This document shows positions 1-6,362 of a DNA stretch of 11,929 nt, one piece after another. Position numbers and translations under genes: made by a program. The notes beneath the pieces are model-generated. The model was given only the letters and a program-made list of their open reading frames with translations. It did no database searches and had not been told where the DNA came from. The number at the start of each line of letters is the position of its first letter. Position 1 is the first letter of the stretch. The DNA is from Acidobacteriaceae bacterium (GTDB lineage: Bacteria > Acidobacteriota > Terriglobia > Terriglobales > Acidobacteriaceae), in assembly GCA_027307295.1 (NCBI GenBank), contig DAHUXF010000046.1, positions 1-11,929 of the forward strand. Reading direction: 5' to 3'.

Positions 1-648
1 ATTTATGATTTGACCCTTGAAAACAACCAGGCGGGGATTGCCTTGTTCCGTTCATCGCGAGTCCGCATGTTCGACAACACGATTGGCGCAGGAGAGAATG
101 GACAGAGCGGGGTGATCATGTCAGTGGTCTCCCACACCGCCCTCTATCGAAATACGATCAGCGGGTTCCGGCAGGTTGGAGTCGTGATACCCTCCGGCGA
201 CCCGCCCGACGAGAGTATTCCAGTCATTAGTGAAAATGTCATCCGCGAGAACCAGACTGGCATTTCCATAAGAGGACTGGATTCAGACTCGATCATTCGC
301 GGAAACCTCATAGTCGATAATCAGCTCAATGGGATCGAGATCGCTTCGATTTTTGAAGCAGGCTGCACCATCCAGGAAAATAAGGTCTTGAGAAACGGCG
401 GCCATGGGATCCTGCTTCAAGGCGGAGACCTAACTGGCTGTCTCATTGAAAACAATCTGGTGCAAAAGAACGAGCTGGGTGGCATCAGCATTGAGGGTAT
501 ACAGCGTAACGTTCAAGGCATCCAGGTGGAGGGCAACCGGCTATCGCGAAATGGCACGGACCTGCTTTGGGATGGAGCATCAAACGTTTGCTGGAGCCAG
601 AACGTGTTTGTCACAAGTACTCCCCAGACGTTGCCGGAGTGCTCGTGA
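1..648 (+). CDS. Right-handed parallel beta-helix repeat protein, C-terminal part (5' end outside window)
   Basis: The frame is open from the first base of the window, so only the C-terminal 215 or so residues are present; the TTG at position 10 is not a credible start. The protein is a run of short repeats of about 22-25 residues with the pattern N-x-I/V-x-x-N-x-x-G-I-x-I/L (for example ENQTGISI, DNQLNGIEI, RNGGHGILL, KNELGGISI). This is the ladder pattern of NosD/CASH-type and pectate-lyase-like right-handed beta-helices. The end (DLLWDG, then CWSQNVF, then LPEC) resembles a recurrent C-terminal cap of such proteins, with two Cys that could form a disulfide in a secreted protein. Such folds often bind or cleave polysaccharide, but no catalytic residues can be assigned here and the N-terminus with any signal peptide is missing. 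The fold is fairly sure and the function unknown. Confidence 0.85.
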   Translation: MYDLTLENNQAGIALFRSSRVRMFDNTIGAGENGQSGVIMSVVSHTALYRNTISGFRQVGVVIPSGDPPDESIPVISENVIRENQTGISIRGLDSDSIIRGNLIVDNQLNGIEIASIFEAGCTIQENKVLRNGGHGILLQGGDLTGCLIENNLVQKNELGGISIEGIQRNVQGIQVEGNRLSRNGTDLLWDGASNVCWSQNVFVTSTPQTLPECS

Positions 649-866
649 TTCCCGGAATCAACCGATCAGACACGCAGTGATTCCGTTGACAGTCCCCTGG
701 TGCAGAGCATCTACACCGCCGGGCCCTTGTTGTGCCAGCCGGTTTCTATTTATAGGCATGGGCAAGGGGGCCATGACCGTGGCTTCTGTGCCGGGGTACC
801 GGCAAGTAGAATGTTTCATCCAATGCCGGCCAAAAACAGTCGTGTGAATGTGAAATAATTTCGGAA

Positions 867-1262
867 ATGGAAATCAAGAGAATTGGCTCGCAACCTTCCG
901 CTAAAGGACCTTCAGATTGGTTCACTGGCACTGTACGCATTGATCCACTCTTCCAGGCGCCCGACCCGGCGCTTGTCCAAGGCGCCAGCGTAACCTTCGA
1001 GCCAGGCGCGCGGACGGCATGGCATACGCATCCGCTCGGTCAGACTCTCATCGTCACGGGCGGCTGTGGCTGGGTCCCGCGCGAAGACGGCCCTATCGAG
1101 GAGATCCATCCCGGTGATGTGGTGTGGTTCTCGCCCGGCGAGAAACATTGGCATGGGGCTACGCCGACTACAGCCATGACGCACATCGCCATTCAGGAAA
1201 AGAAGGACGGTAAGGTGGTTGACTGGATGGAACAAGTCAGTGACGAGCAATACCGGAAGTGA
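867..1262 (+). CDS. Small cupin, hydroxynitrile-lyase-like (manganese-type), 131 aa
   Basis: This is a single-domain cupin whose sequence, as I recall the family, is very close to the Mn-dependent hydroxynitrile lyases of Granulicella tundricola and Acidobacterium capsulatum. Those enzymes cleave or form (R)-mandelonitrile and related cyanohydrins. Cupin motif 1 is WHTHPLGQT, giving His53, His55 and Gln59. Motif 2 is PGEKHWHG, giving His94 and His96. These match the metal ligands and active-site His of that group in identity and numbering. Ala40, Val42 and Gln110, positions remembered as altered in improved variants, are the wild-type residues here. The length matches the family. The start ATG begins the typical MEIKR N-terminus; its ribosome binding site is weak. 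No signal peptide is seen, so it is likely cytoplasmic. The natural role of these cupins is not established; nitrile chemistry may be a side activity of a general small-molecule cupin. The neighbours give no pathway. Confidence 0.88.
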   Translation: MEIKRIGSQPSAKGPSDWFTGTVRIDPLFQAPDPALVQGASVTFEPGARTAWHTHPLGQTLIVTGGCGWVPREDGPIEEIHPGDVVWFSPGEKHWHGATPTTAMTHIAIQEKKDGKVVDWMEQVSDEQYRK

Positions 1263-1484
1263 TTACGCCACCGCACTGGTAATGGGAAGCGCCCTTCATG
1301 GTCATTAAGCGCCCAACATCGGCTTAAGCGAAACTTGACCTTACTAAAACCTTGCAACGTGCGTGAAACTCCTGTGGAACTGTTTGGCTTTGCATAATCT
1401 CAGAAGCGCTCCCGATTCGCCATCGTTGTATTGCCCTATAGATTTCGATAAGCTCATCGCCTTGATCCAAAAATGTGAGCACAC

Positions 1485-2522
1485 ATGATCGATGTTGGAT
1501 TAATTGGTTTTGGCTTTGCCGGACGGGTCTTTCACGCCCCAATCATCTCTGCTGTCCCCGGACTGCGGTTGCGCGCAATTCTTCAGCGCCATGGCGATGA
1601 TGCCGCCGCTCATTATCCTGGCGCCAGAATCGTCAGGTCCATGGATGAATTGCTGGGCATGGATGAGATCAGGCTCGTGGTTATCGCTACGCCGAATACG
1701 TCGCATTACGCTTTGGCCAAAGAGTGTCTGCTGGCTGGGCGGGACGTGGTGGTGGACAAGCCCTTCACCACCACATACGCGGAAGCGTCCGAGCTTCTGG
1801 AACTGGCCCGGGAGCGCAGACTGCTGCTTACCGCATACCAGAACCTGCGGCTGAATGGAGACTTCCGCACCATCCGGAGACTGAAAGAGTCAGGCACTCT
1901 GGGACGGCTTGCACTCTATGAGGCGCACTTTGACCGCCATCGTTTGCAGATGCGTCCTGGAGCGTGGCGCGAAAAAGCGCTGCCAGCCAGCGGGGTTTTC
2001 TTTGATCTAGGCGTGCACCTGCTTGATCAGGCCATGCTGCTGTTCGGCCAGCCAGAGGCAATCACCGCCGATATTCGCATGGAGCGTACCGGAGCCGTTG
2101 TGGACGACGCTTTTGACGTGATGCTGCACTATCCCAAAATGCGCGCCGTGCTGCGGGCCAGCATGATTGCCCTTGCGCCTGAGCTTCGCTATATCGTTCG
2201 CGGCGAGGACGGAGCGTATATCAAATATGGCATTGACCCACAGGAAGAAGCGCTCAAGCGGGGCCGGGTTCCGAAGGACGATACGTGGGGCCGAGAGGCG
2301 CAGGACAAATGGGGCCTTCTCTACACGCGACAAGGGGATACGGTGGCAGCGAAGGCCGTTGCCACCCTCCCAGGTGATTATCGCCTTTACTATGCCAACG
2401 TGCGTGATGCGATCCTGCAAAAAGCGCCCGTAGAGGTCACTCCTGAACAAATTCTGAATGTGATGCATGGTCTGGAACTGGCGCAGGAAAGTAGCCGTAA
2501 ACGCTGTACGCTGGAATGGTAA
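1485..2522 (+). CDS. Gfo/Idh/MocA family NAD(P)-dependent oxidoreductase, YdgJ/IolW-like, 345 aa
   Basis: The N-terminal Rossmann domain has the dinucleotide motif G8-F-G-F-A-G13 in the context VGLIGFGFAGRVFHAP. The family motif normally written EKP appears as V-D91-K92-P93-F, with Lys92 the expected catalytic lysine. The C-terminal domain carries GVFFDLGVHLLDQ, giving Asp174 and His178 of the D-x-x-x-H active-site pair, and later a YIVRGEDGAYIKYGIDPQEE segment. This pattern is typical of the subgroup containing E. coli YdgJ and B. subtilis IolW (YvaA), the NADP-dependent scyllo-inositol dehydrogenase. Members oxidise or reduce a secondary hydroxyl of a polyol or sugar; the exact substrate cannot be read from sequence. 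Length is normal for the family. The start ATG places the glycine motif at the usual distance, though its ribosome binding site is weak. No inositol or sugar genes are adjacent, so it looks like a stand-alone, soluble enzyme. Confidence 0.92.
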   Translation: MIDVGLIGFGFAGRVFHAPIISAVPGLRLRAILQRHGDDAAAHYPGARIVRSMDELLGMDEIRLVVIATPNTSHYALAKECLLAGRDVVVDKPFTTTYAEASELLELARERRLLLTAYQNLRLNGDFRTIRRLKESGTLGRLALYEAHFDRHRLQMRPGAWREKALPASGVFFDLGVHLLDQAMLLFGQPEAITADIRMERTGAVVDDAFDVMLHYPKMRAVLRASMIALAPELRYIVRGEDGAYIKYGIDPQEEALKRGRVPKDDTWGREAQDKWGLLYTRQGDTVAAKAVATLPGDYRLYYANVRDAILQKAPVEVTPEQILNVMHGLELAQESSRKRCTLEW

Positions 2523-2846
2523 GTCTCCGCCGCGAATTTGCGGGGAAAACAAGCCTTACCACTGATTTACACGGATGAACACTGATCTAGGATTGAACTA
2601 GAGCAGACGCAGAGGGGCAAGTTTCTTCCTTCGTGTTCCTGCGTGGCTCATTATGAATGCAGATCAGGAAAGAGATGGGCCATGAGTCAACGCGAAAAGC
2701 GCAAATCTATCTATGGATAGGCCCGCCACACATTTTTCGCACAGCAGGTTTTTTCCGTGCCTCTGCGCCTCCATGGTGGAAGTCTGTTTTGTTTGGCGCT
2801 CCGCTTGAATCACTCAACTCTCTGTCCTGAAATGCGATCTCTGCTT
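2523..2846. repeat. Non-coding stretch with degenerate dispersed repeat motifs
   Basis: No credible gene is seen between the convergent oxidoreductase and dps genes. The stretch holds motifs of a degenerate dispersed intergenic repeat I recall from acidobacterial and other large genomes: CTGATTTACACGGATGAACA at 2562-2581, continuing to 2593, and TTCGTGTTCCTGCG at 2630-2643. The second is roughly the reverse complement of part of the first, so 2563-2643 forms an imperfect inverted repeat. A second motif pair, CGCAGAGGGGCAAG near 2608 and GTGCCTCTGCGCCTCC near 2757, is also inverted. Exact pieces recur in this window at 11007-11015 and 11143-11156. These look like decayed repeat copies, not a gene or structured RNA; family membership is from memory. 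Confidence 0.5.
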
Positions 2847-3458
2847 TCAGGCAGTCTTTCTTATCTGGCTGGTTGAATCAACTGCTTCCACCAGAGGCAT
2901 ATTGACCAGATGTTCGCTTAAGAACCAGGCTTGCAGTTCATTCGGGCGTAGAATATCACTCACCACCAGGTCGTTGGTCCCATCATCGCCGAGAGTTTCA
3001 GCGCGGCTGGCCAGCGTGCGGCACTCACGGATGATGATCTGGTGCGCGTCCAGCAGACGGGAGAGTTGTACCGGAACTTCTTCACGGCCACGCGGCGGGC
3101 GCTTAATCTGTGTGGTCTCCGCTACGTCGGCGGCCATGGCGATGCTGATGCCGCCCAGCAGCTGGATACGCTCCGCAATGGCATCAACCATCTCCACCTG
3201 CTCGTCAAAGTGTTTATCAAACAACAGATGCAGCTGATAAAAAGTTGGGCCGGCAACCTGCCAGTGAGATTTCTTATAGAGGTCGCGGAGCGTGATGGTG
3301 TCCGCAAGAAGCTGGTTTAGTTGCTCCGTCATCTCCAGCCGGACGGGTTCTTCAAGTTCCAGAGGAAGGATATGGCTTACCGTGCCATAGGCCTGTATCT
3401 CGGCCGCTTTCTGGTGCAATCTGGGCTGGGCGCTGACCTTCTCGTTTTTCTTTGCCAT
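2847..3458 (-). CDS. dps: Dps-family DNA-binding ferritin-like protein, 203 aa
   Basis: This protein oxidises Fe(II) with hydrogen peroxide, stores the iron in a dodecameric cage and, in many members, coats DNA. The four-helix core is clear. All inter-subunit ferroxidase ligands known from E. coli Dps (H51, H63, D67, D78, E82) are present with identical spacing as His65, His77, Asp81, Asp92 and Glu96, in the segments KSHWQV, YQLHLLFDKHFD and MVDAIAERI. The late motif NELQAWFLSEHL is also typical. The N-terminal tail of about 35 residues, starting MAKKNEK, is basic and longer than in E. coli; such tails often provide DNA contacts (inferred). The start is supported by an AAGGAG ribosome binding site at 3469-3474, nine bases upstream. 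It is divergent from tag across 233 bases and is normally induced by oxidative stress or starvation; no regulator site is certain here. Confidence 0.95.
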   Translation of the reverse strand: MAKKNEKVSAQPRLHQKAAEIQAYGTVSHILPLELEEPVRLEMTEQLNQLLADTITLRDLYKKSHWQVAGPTFYQLHLLFDKHFDEQVEMVDAIAERIQLLGGISIAMAADVAETTQIKRPPRGREEVPVQLSRLLDAHQIIIRECRTLASRAETLGDDGTNDLVVSDILRPNELQAWFLSEHLVNMPLVEAVDSTSQIRKTA

Positions 3459-3596
3459 GGGTGGAAACTCCTTCTGTGGGGGCGATTTGCTTCACAACAT
3501 AGGATGCGGCCATCAGCCTCGGGATGCTACGTCATTCAGCCATCCGCAGCTACTGACCGCTACATCGCACCCGTCTCCGTTGGCTTGGCTACCATT

Positions 3597-3617
3597 AAGA
3601 TGACATTGTGGCATCTT
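3597..3617. promoter_or_regulatory. Candidate operator: AAGATG-N9-CATCTT inverted repeat
   Basis: A perfect 6-base inverted repeat with a 9-base spacer lies in the dps/tag intergenic region, 75 bases before the tag start. A second short one, ACACC-N9-GGTGT, lies at 3624-3642 with the same spacer. The placement would suit a regulator of tag or of both genes. Arms this short can arise by chance and no matching regulator gene is nearby, so this is only a candidate. Confidence 0.2.
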
Positions 3618-3677
3618 CCATCAACACCTGAGTGCGTGGTGTATGTTAGAAGCCGAGCAGAATTATCCGGGCCGCGG

Positions 3678-3682
3678 AAAGG
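3678..3682 (+). promoter_or_regulatory. Ribosome binding site supporting the TTG start of tag
   Basis: AAAGG lies nine bases upstream of the TTG at 3692. No ATG or GTG in the right frame precedes the conserved N-terminal zinc-site Cys, so this site decides the TTG start. Confidence 0.55.
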
Positions 3683-3691
3683 TCAAAAGTC

Positions 3692-4300
3692 TTGAGTGAA
3701 AAAGTTCGATGTAAATGGGCAACAACGCAGCCCATGGTGGAGTATCACGACAGCGAGTGGGGAGTTCCACAACATGATGACAACGTTTTGTTTGAGTTCC
3801 TGGTGCTTGAAGGGGCTCAGGCCGGATTGAGCTGGTCCACCATTCTCAACAAGCGTGAAGCCTACCGGAAGGCGTTCAGTAAGTTCGACCCCAGACGCGT
3901 GGCTCGTTATGACGCAGCCAAGGTAAAGGAGCTGCTGGCAAATGAGGGGATTGTTCGCAATAAGCTGAAGGTTGCAGCGGCCATCCAGAACGCGCAGGCC
4001 TTTCTTGCCGTTCAAAAGGAGTTCGGAAGCTTTGACGCATACATCTGGAGTTTTGTGGGAGGCCATCCCAAAGTAAACACATTGAAGTCACTGGGGCAGA
4101 TTCCGGCGCGGACGATTGAGTCCGATGCCATGAGCAAAGATCTGCTGAAACGGGGATTCAAATTTGTTGGACCAACCATCTGCTACGCCTTTATGCAAGC
4201 GGTGGGAATGGTCAACGATCATCTGGTATCGTGCTTTCGTTACGCCGAGCTGGCCGGCGACAGAAGCGCTTCCCGGCAGTCAAAGAAAAAACGCATTTGA
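3692..4300 (+). CDS. tag: DNA-3-methyladenine glycosylase I
   Basis: This cytoplasmic base-excision repair enzyme removes 3-methyladenine from alkylated DNA. The sequence follows E. coli Tag throughout: CKW at the N-terminus, YHDSEWGVP (residues 18-26), LEGAQAGLSW (39-48), YIWSFVGG (117-124), KRGFKFVGPTICYAFMQAVG (153-172) and MVNDHLVSC (174-181, near the end). Zinc ligands corresponding to C4, H17, H175 and C179 of E. coli are Cys7, His19, His177 and Cys181. Glu40 and Trp48 correspond to the base-pocket residues Glu38 and Trp46. A short basic tail (SRQSKKKRI) extends beyond the usual end and may add DNA affinity (inferred). It starts with TTG, supported by AAAGG nine bases upstream. It is transcribed away from dps, pairing two DNA-protection functions at one divergent promoter region. 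Confidence 0.96.
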   Translation: MSEKVRCKWATTQPMVEYHDSEWGVPQHDDNVLFEFLVLEGAQAGLSWSTILNKREAYRKAFSKFDPRRVARYDAAKVKELLANEGIVRNKLKVAAAIQNAQAFLAVQKEFGSFDAYIWSFVGGHPKVNTLKSLGQIPARTIESDAMSKDLLKRGFKFVGPTICYAFMQAVGMVNDHLVSCFRYAELAGDRSASRQSKKKRI

Positions 4301-4371
4301 TCGCGGCGCAACCACGGTGAAACGCCGATTATGCTACACTATTCTTTTCAAGCACATACGTCTAAACAAGC

Positions 4372-4650
4372 ATGCTCTTTTCTAAAGAATATGTCGGGTA
4401 TCTGGCCCGGCAGGTGGCCCAAAAACTTATTGCTGGAGAGTTCATCGAGGCCGAGAACGTTGACGCCGTCTCGAATGCGCTGAATAACGCCATGTTGGAA
4501 GAGCTCCAGCTCGAAGACCGAATCAATGATGAAGTCCGTTTAATCCTGGAGCAATACCAGGATGAAATGCAGCGGGCCGGCGCCAGTTACCAGGAAATGT
4601 TCAAGAAAGTAAAAGGCGAACTGGTGCGCAAATACAAGGCGGTGCTGTGA
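4372..4650 (+). CDS. DUF507 family protein, first copy, 92 aa
   Basis: This small, charged, mostly helical protein belongs to DUF507, a family of about 90 residues with no established function. The N-terminal pattern FSKEYVGYLARQVAQKLI parallels LSRDKVNKLAHSVADAL of the second copy directly downstream, so the two are distant paralogues. The middle (residues 36-60) is acidic and helical, and the C-terminus (KKVKGELVRKYKAVL) is basic. There is no signal peptide or membrane segment. The stop codon overlaps the start of the next gene by four bases (GTGA), so the two are almost certainly co-translated. No clear ribosome binding site precedes the ATG. TACACT at 4335-4340 could be a -10 element but lacks a matching -35. 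The pair may act together as a complex, which is inference only. Confidence 0.88.
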   Translation: MLFSKEYVGYLARQVAQKLIAGEFIEAENVDAVSNALNNAMLEELQLEDRINDEVRLILEQYQDEMQRAGASYQEMFKKVKGELVRKYKAVL

Positions 4651-4922
4651 GACTTTCTCGCGATAAAGTCAACAAGCTGGCGCACAGCGTGGCGGATGCA
4701 TTGACCACTCTTGACGATGTGGAGTTCATTGAAGACCCCAACTCCATCCGCATGGAAGCGCGGCGCATCCTGGAAGAACTGTTGTCGGCGGAAGAAAGGC
4801 TCGATCTGGCGGCACGCCAGAAAATTGAGAGCCAGCGCCGCACCATTGTAGAAGGCACCCAGGAATGGGACATCCTTTACCGCAAATACTACAATGAAGA
4901 AGTGAAGAAGCTGGGAATCTAA
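4647..4922 (+). CDS. DUF507 family protein, second copy, 91 aa
   Basis: This is the second DUF507 member, starting at GTG inside the stop of the first copy (overlap GTGA, 4647-4650), which suggests translational coupling. The N-terminus MRLSRDKVNKLA and the segment IRMEARRILEELLSAEERLD are characteristic of the family. The C-terminus RKYYNEEVKKLGI is also typical. It is soluble, highly charged and predicted all-helical. The two copies share little beyond the N-terminal pattern, so they probably have distinct roles, perhaps as subunits of a heteromer. The function of the family is unknown. The gene ends six bases before the end of the convergent zinc-ribbon gene, leaving no room for a separate terminator between them. 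Confidence 0.88.
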   Translation: MRLSRDKVNKLAHSVADALTTLDDVEFIEDPNSIRMEARRILEELLSAEERLDLAARQKIESQRRTIVEGTQEWDILYRKYYNEEVKKLGI

Positions 4923-4928
4923 CGGCCG

Positions 4929-6128
4929 TCAGTAACCGGCCAAGCGTCTTTCCTGCGAACTCATCCGCGCCCATAGCTCATCCATATTCCTTTGGATCCA
5001 CATATTTGCCGGCTCAAGTTCATGGGCTGAGTTAAACCATCGATAAGCCATCACCCGGTCTTGCTTCACGCAATGTCCGCTGGAGTAGAGCGCCGCCATC
5101 TGGATGGCCGCGCCGGGATCATTTTTCTCCGCGGCAGCACGAAGATACAGCAGACCCTGCTCACAGCTTTGGGTTACGCCACGTCCTTGCAGATATTGTT
5201 GCGCGCGCATCAGGGCTGCACTGGGTTTGTGGTCTGGAATGCGGGCCTCCTCCGCTGTCTTGCTATCCGCTGCCTTGGTATCCGCGTGCGGCTCATCCCC
5301 CGTATCCGCGGGCAAAGCTTCCGCAGGTTTTTCAGCAGCGCTTTCCTGCGTGATTGGCGGAGCAGATTCCGTGGTTGCCGATGCTTGCGGCGGCGGGCGT
5401 TCCCCGGCCTCCTCAGTTTTAAGTGGGGTTGGCGATGCAGTGGCTACACTTCCGTCCTGAGCCGGTACCACCACGTCGGAAGAGGGTGGCTCATGATTGC
5501 TATTGCCCTGAGGCGGAATAGGGGTGGCCGCAGGCTCCGTTTTCTGCGGCGCCGGCTTTGGATTGGCTCTAAGGCTGGAGCGCCATTGAGCAAAGATCAG
5601 CCCAAGAATGGCCAGCACAATCACCGCCAGTACCAGCTTACGCAAGCCGCCGCTGGAAGGTTCGTCCTCCAGCAGATAGTCGCCTTCACCGCCCGCATCT
5701 GAACCCAGGCCAAGAAAAGATGGCCCACTAATTCTGGATTCATTGGCCGGCTGATCACGGAAAATAGACGGCTCTTCGCGGTGAGGATAAGTGACTCGAC
5801 GCTCCGGCTTGCGTAGGGAAGGCTCAATGGTTGCGGTGACCGTCCCACTGTCAGATTCAGGAGTGGGCATCTGCGCATTTGCAGTCGCCACGGCCCGTCC
5901 ACCTGCTTCACTTCCACGACGCGCCTGCACCCTGCGTTCAACTCTGCTCCCGCACATCCCGCAGAACTTCAGGCCAGCCTCATTGACGTGATTGCACGAT
6001 GGACATTTCAATGTCCCACCCGAGCTGAGTGATCGCCTTTCCGCCTGCCGATGCTCCAGACGCACGCCGCACATGCCGCAAAATTTGTGATCAGAGCGGT
6101 TTTCCGTTCCACAAAAAGTACAAACCAT
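4929..6128 (-). CDS. Double zinc-ribbon, single-pass membrane protein with C-terminal Sel1-like repeats, 399 aa
   Basis: Two CxxC...CxxC zinc ribbons open the protein: Cys3, 6, 17, 20 and Cys42, 45, 56, 59 (the second pair in each is KFCGMCG). A basic, low-complexity stretch follows. One membrane helix runs from about 164 to 181 (KLVLAVIVLAILGLIFAQ). A long linker rich in Pro, Ala, Thr, Ser and Glu spans about 185-300. The C-terminal 90 or so residues look like Sel1/TPR-type helical repeats (ALMRAQQYLQGRGV, then GLLYLRAAAEKNDPGAAIQMA, then MAYRWFNSAHEL). The likely topology is zinc ribbons in the cytoplasm and Sel1 repeats in the periplasm; Lys/Arg residues before the helix and an extracytoplasmic-style linker fit this. 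Sel1 repeats usually mediate protein-protein contacts. No enzyme motif is seen and no specific role can be named. The start is the ATG directly before the first ribbon. Confidence 0.8.
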   Translation of the reverse strand: MVCTFCGTENRSDHKFCGMCGVRLEHRQAERRSLSSGGTLKCPSCNHVNEAGLKFCGMCGSRVERRVQARRGSEAGGRAVATANAQMPTPESDSGTVTATIEPSLRKPERRVTYPHREEPSIFRDQPANESRISGPSFLGLGSDAGGEGDYLLEDEPSSGGLRKLVLAVIVLAILGLIFAQWRSSLRANPKPAPQKTEPAATPIPPQGNSNHEPPSSDVVVPAQDGSVATASPTPLKTEEAGERPPPQASATTESAPPITQESAAEKPAEALPADTGDEPHADTKAADSKTAEEARIPDHKPSAALMRAQQYLQGRGVTQSCEQGLLYLRAAAEKNDPGAAIQMAALYSSGHCVKQDRVMAYRWFNSAHELEPANMWIQRNMDELWARMSSQERRLAGY

Positions 6129-6362
6129 TGCGTCCCAGCTCCTTTGGAAACACGGCCGCCTTCCTGCAAAACAGCAGCTTAGTTGTTAGGATGACTTTTG
6201 CTTCAGATTAGCTGCTAGGGGATTTTCGCACTCAGAAAAGGAATGGTTCCTATTCCCTGCTGCCGCCCAAACAACTCTTGCCGATCCAATAACATACGCC
6301 GCCTGGGATCAGCGTGCATTGAAGCCAATGCGGTTCCGGGCGCAATCCAGCATAATAAGAGG

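Noticed and set aside
446..847. Plus-strand open frame of 133 codons overlapping the beta-helix gene
   Set aside because: It is out of frame with the clear beta-helix coding sequence, has a biased Arg/Ser/Cys-rich composition and no family resemblance; a chance opening.
1335..1363. TTGACC at 1335 as a -35 element for the oxidoreductase
   Set aside because: No acceptable -10 box occurs at 16-18 bases downstream.
1324..1542. 72-codon minus-strand frame in the gap before the oxidoreductase
   Set aside because: It overlaps the oxidoreductase start, has no ribosome binding site and resembles no family; the 222-base gap otherwise shows nothing certain, although its composition is mildly protein-like.
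2527..2544. CCGC...GCGG hairpin just after the oxidoreductase stop as a terminator
   Set aside because: The stem is only four strong pairs and no T-run follows.
2007..2552. 181-codon minus-strand frame opposite the Gfo/Idh/MocA gene
   Set aside because: Antisense to a well-recognised enzyme; no motif or ribosome binding site of its own.
5061..5702. 213-codon plus-strand frame opposite the zinc-ribbon/Sel1 gene
   Set aside because: It is antisense to a gene with clear domains; its Arg/Leu/Gly-rich translation is the expected shadow of a Pro/Ala/Glu-rich linker.
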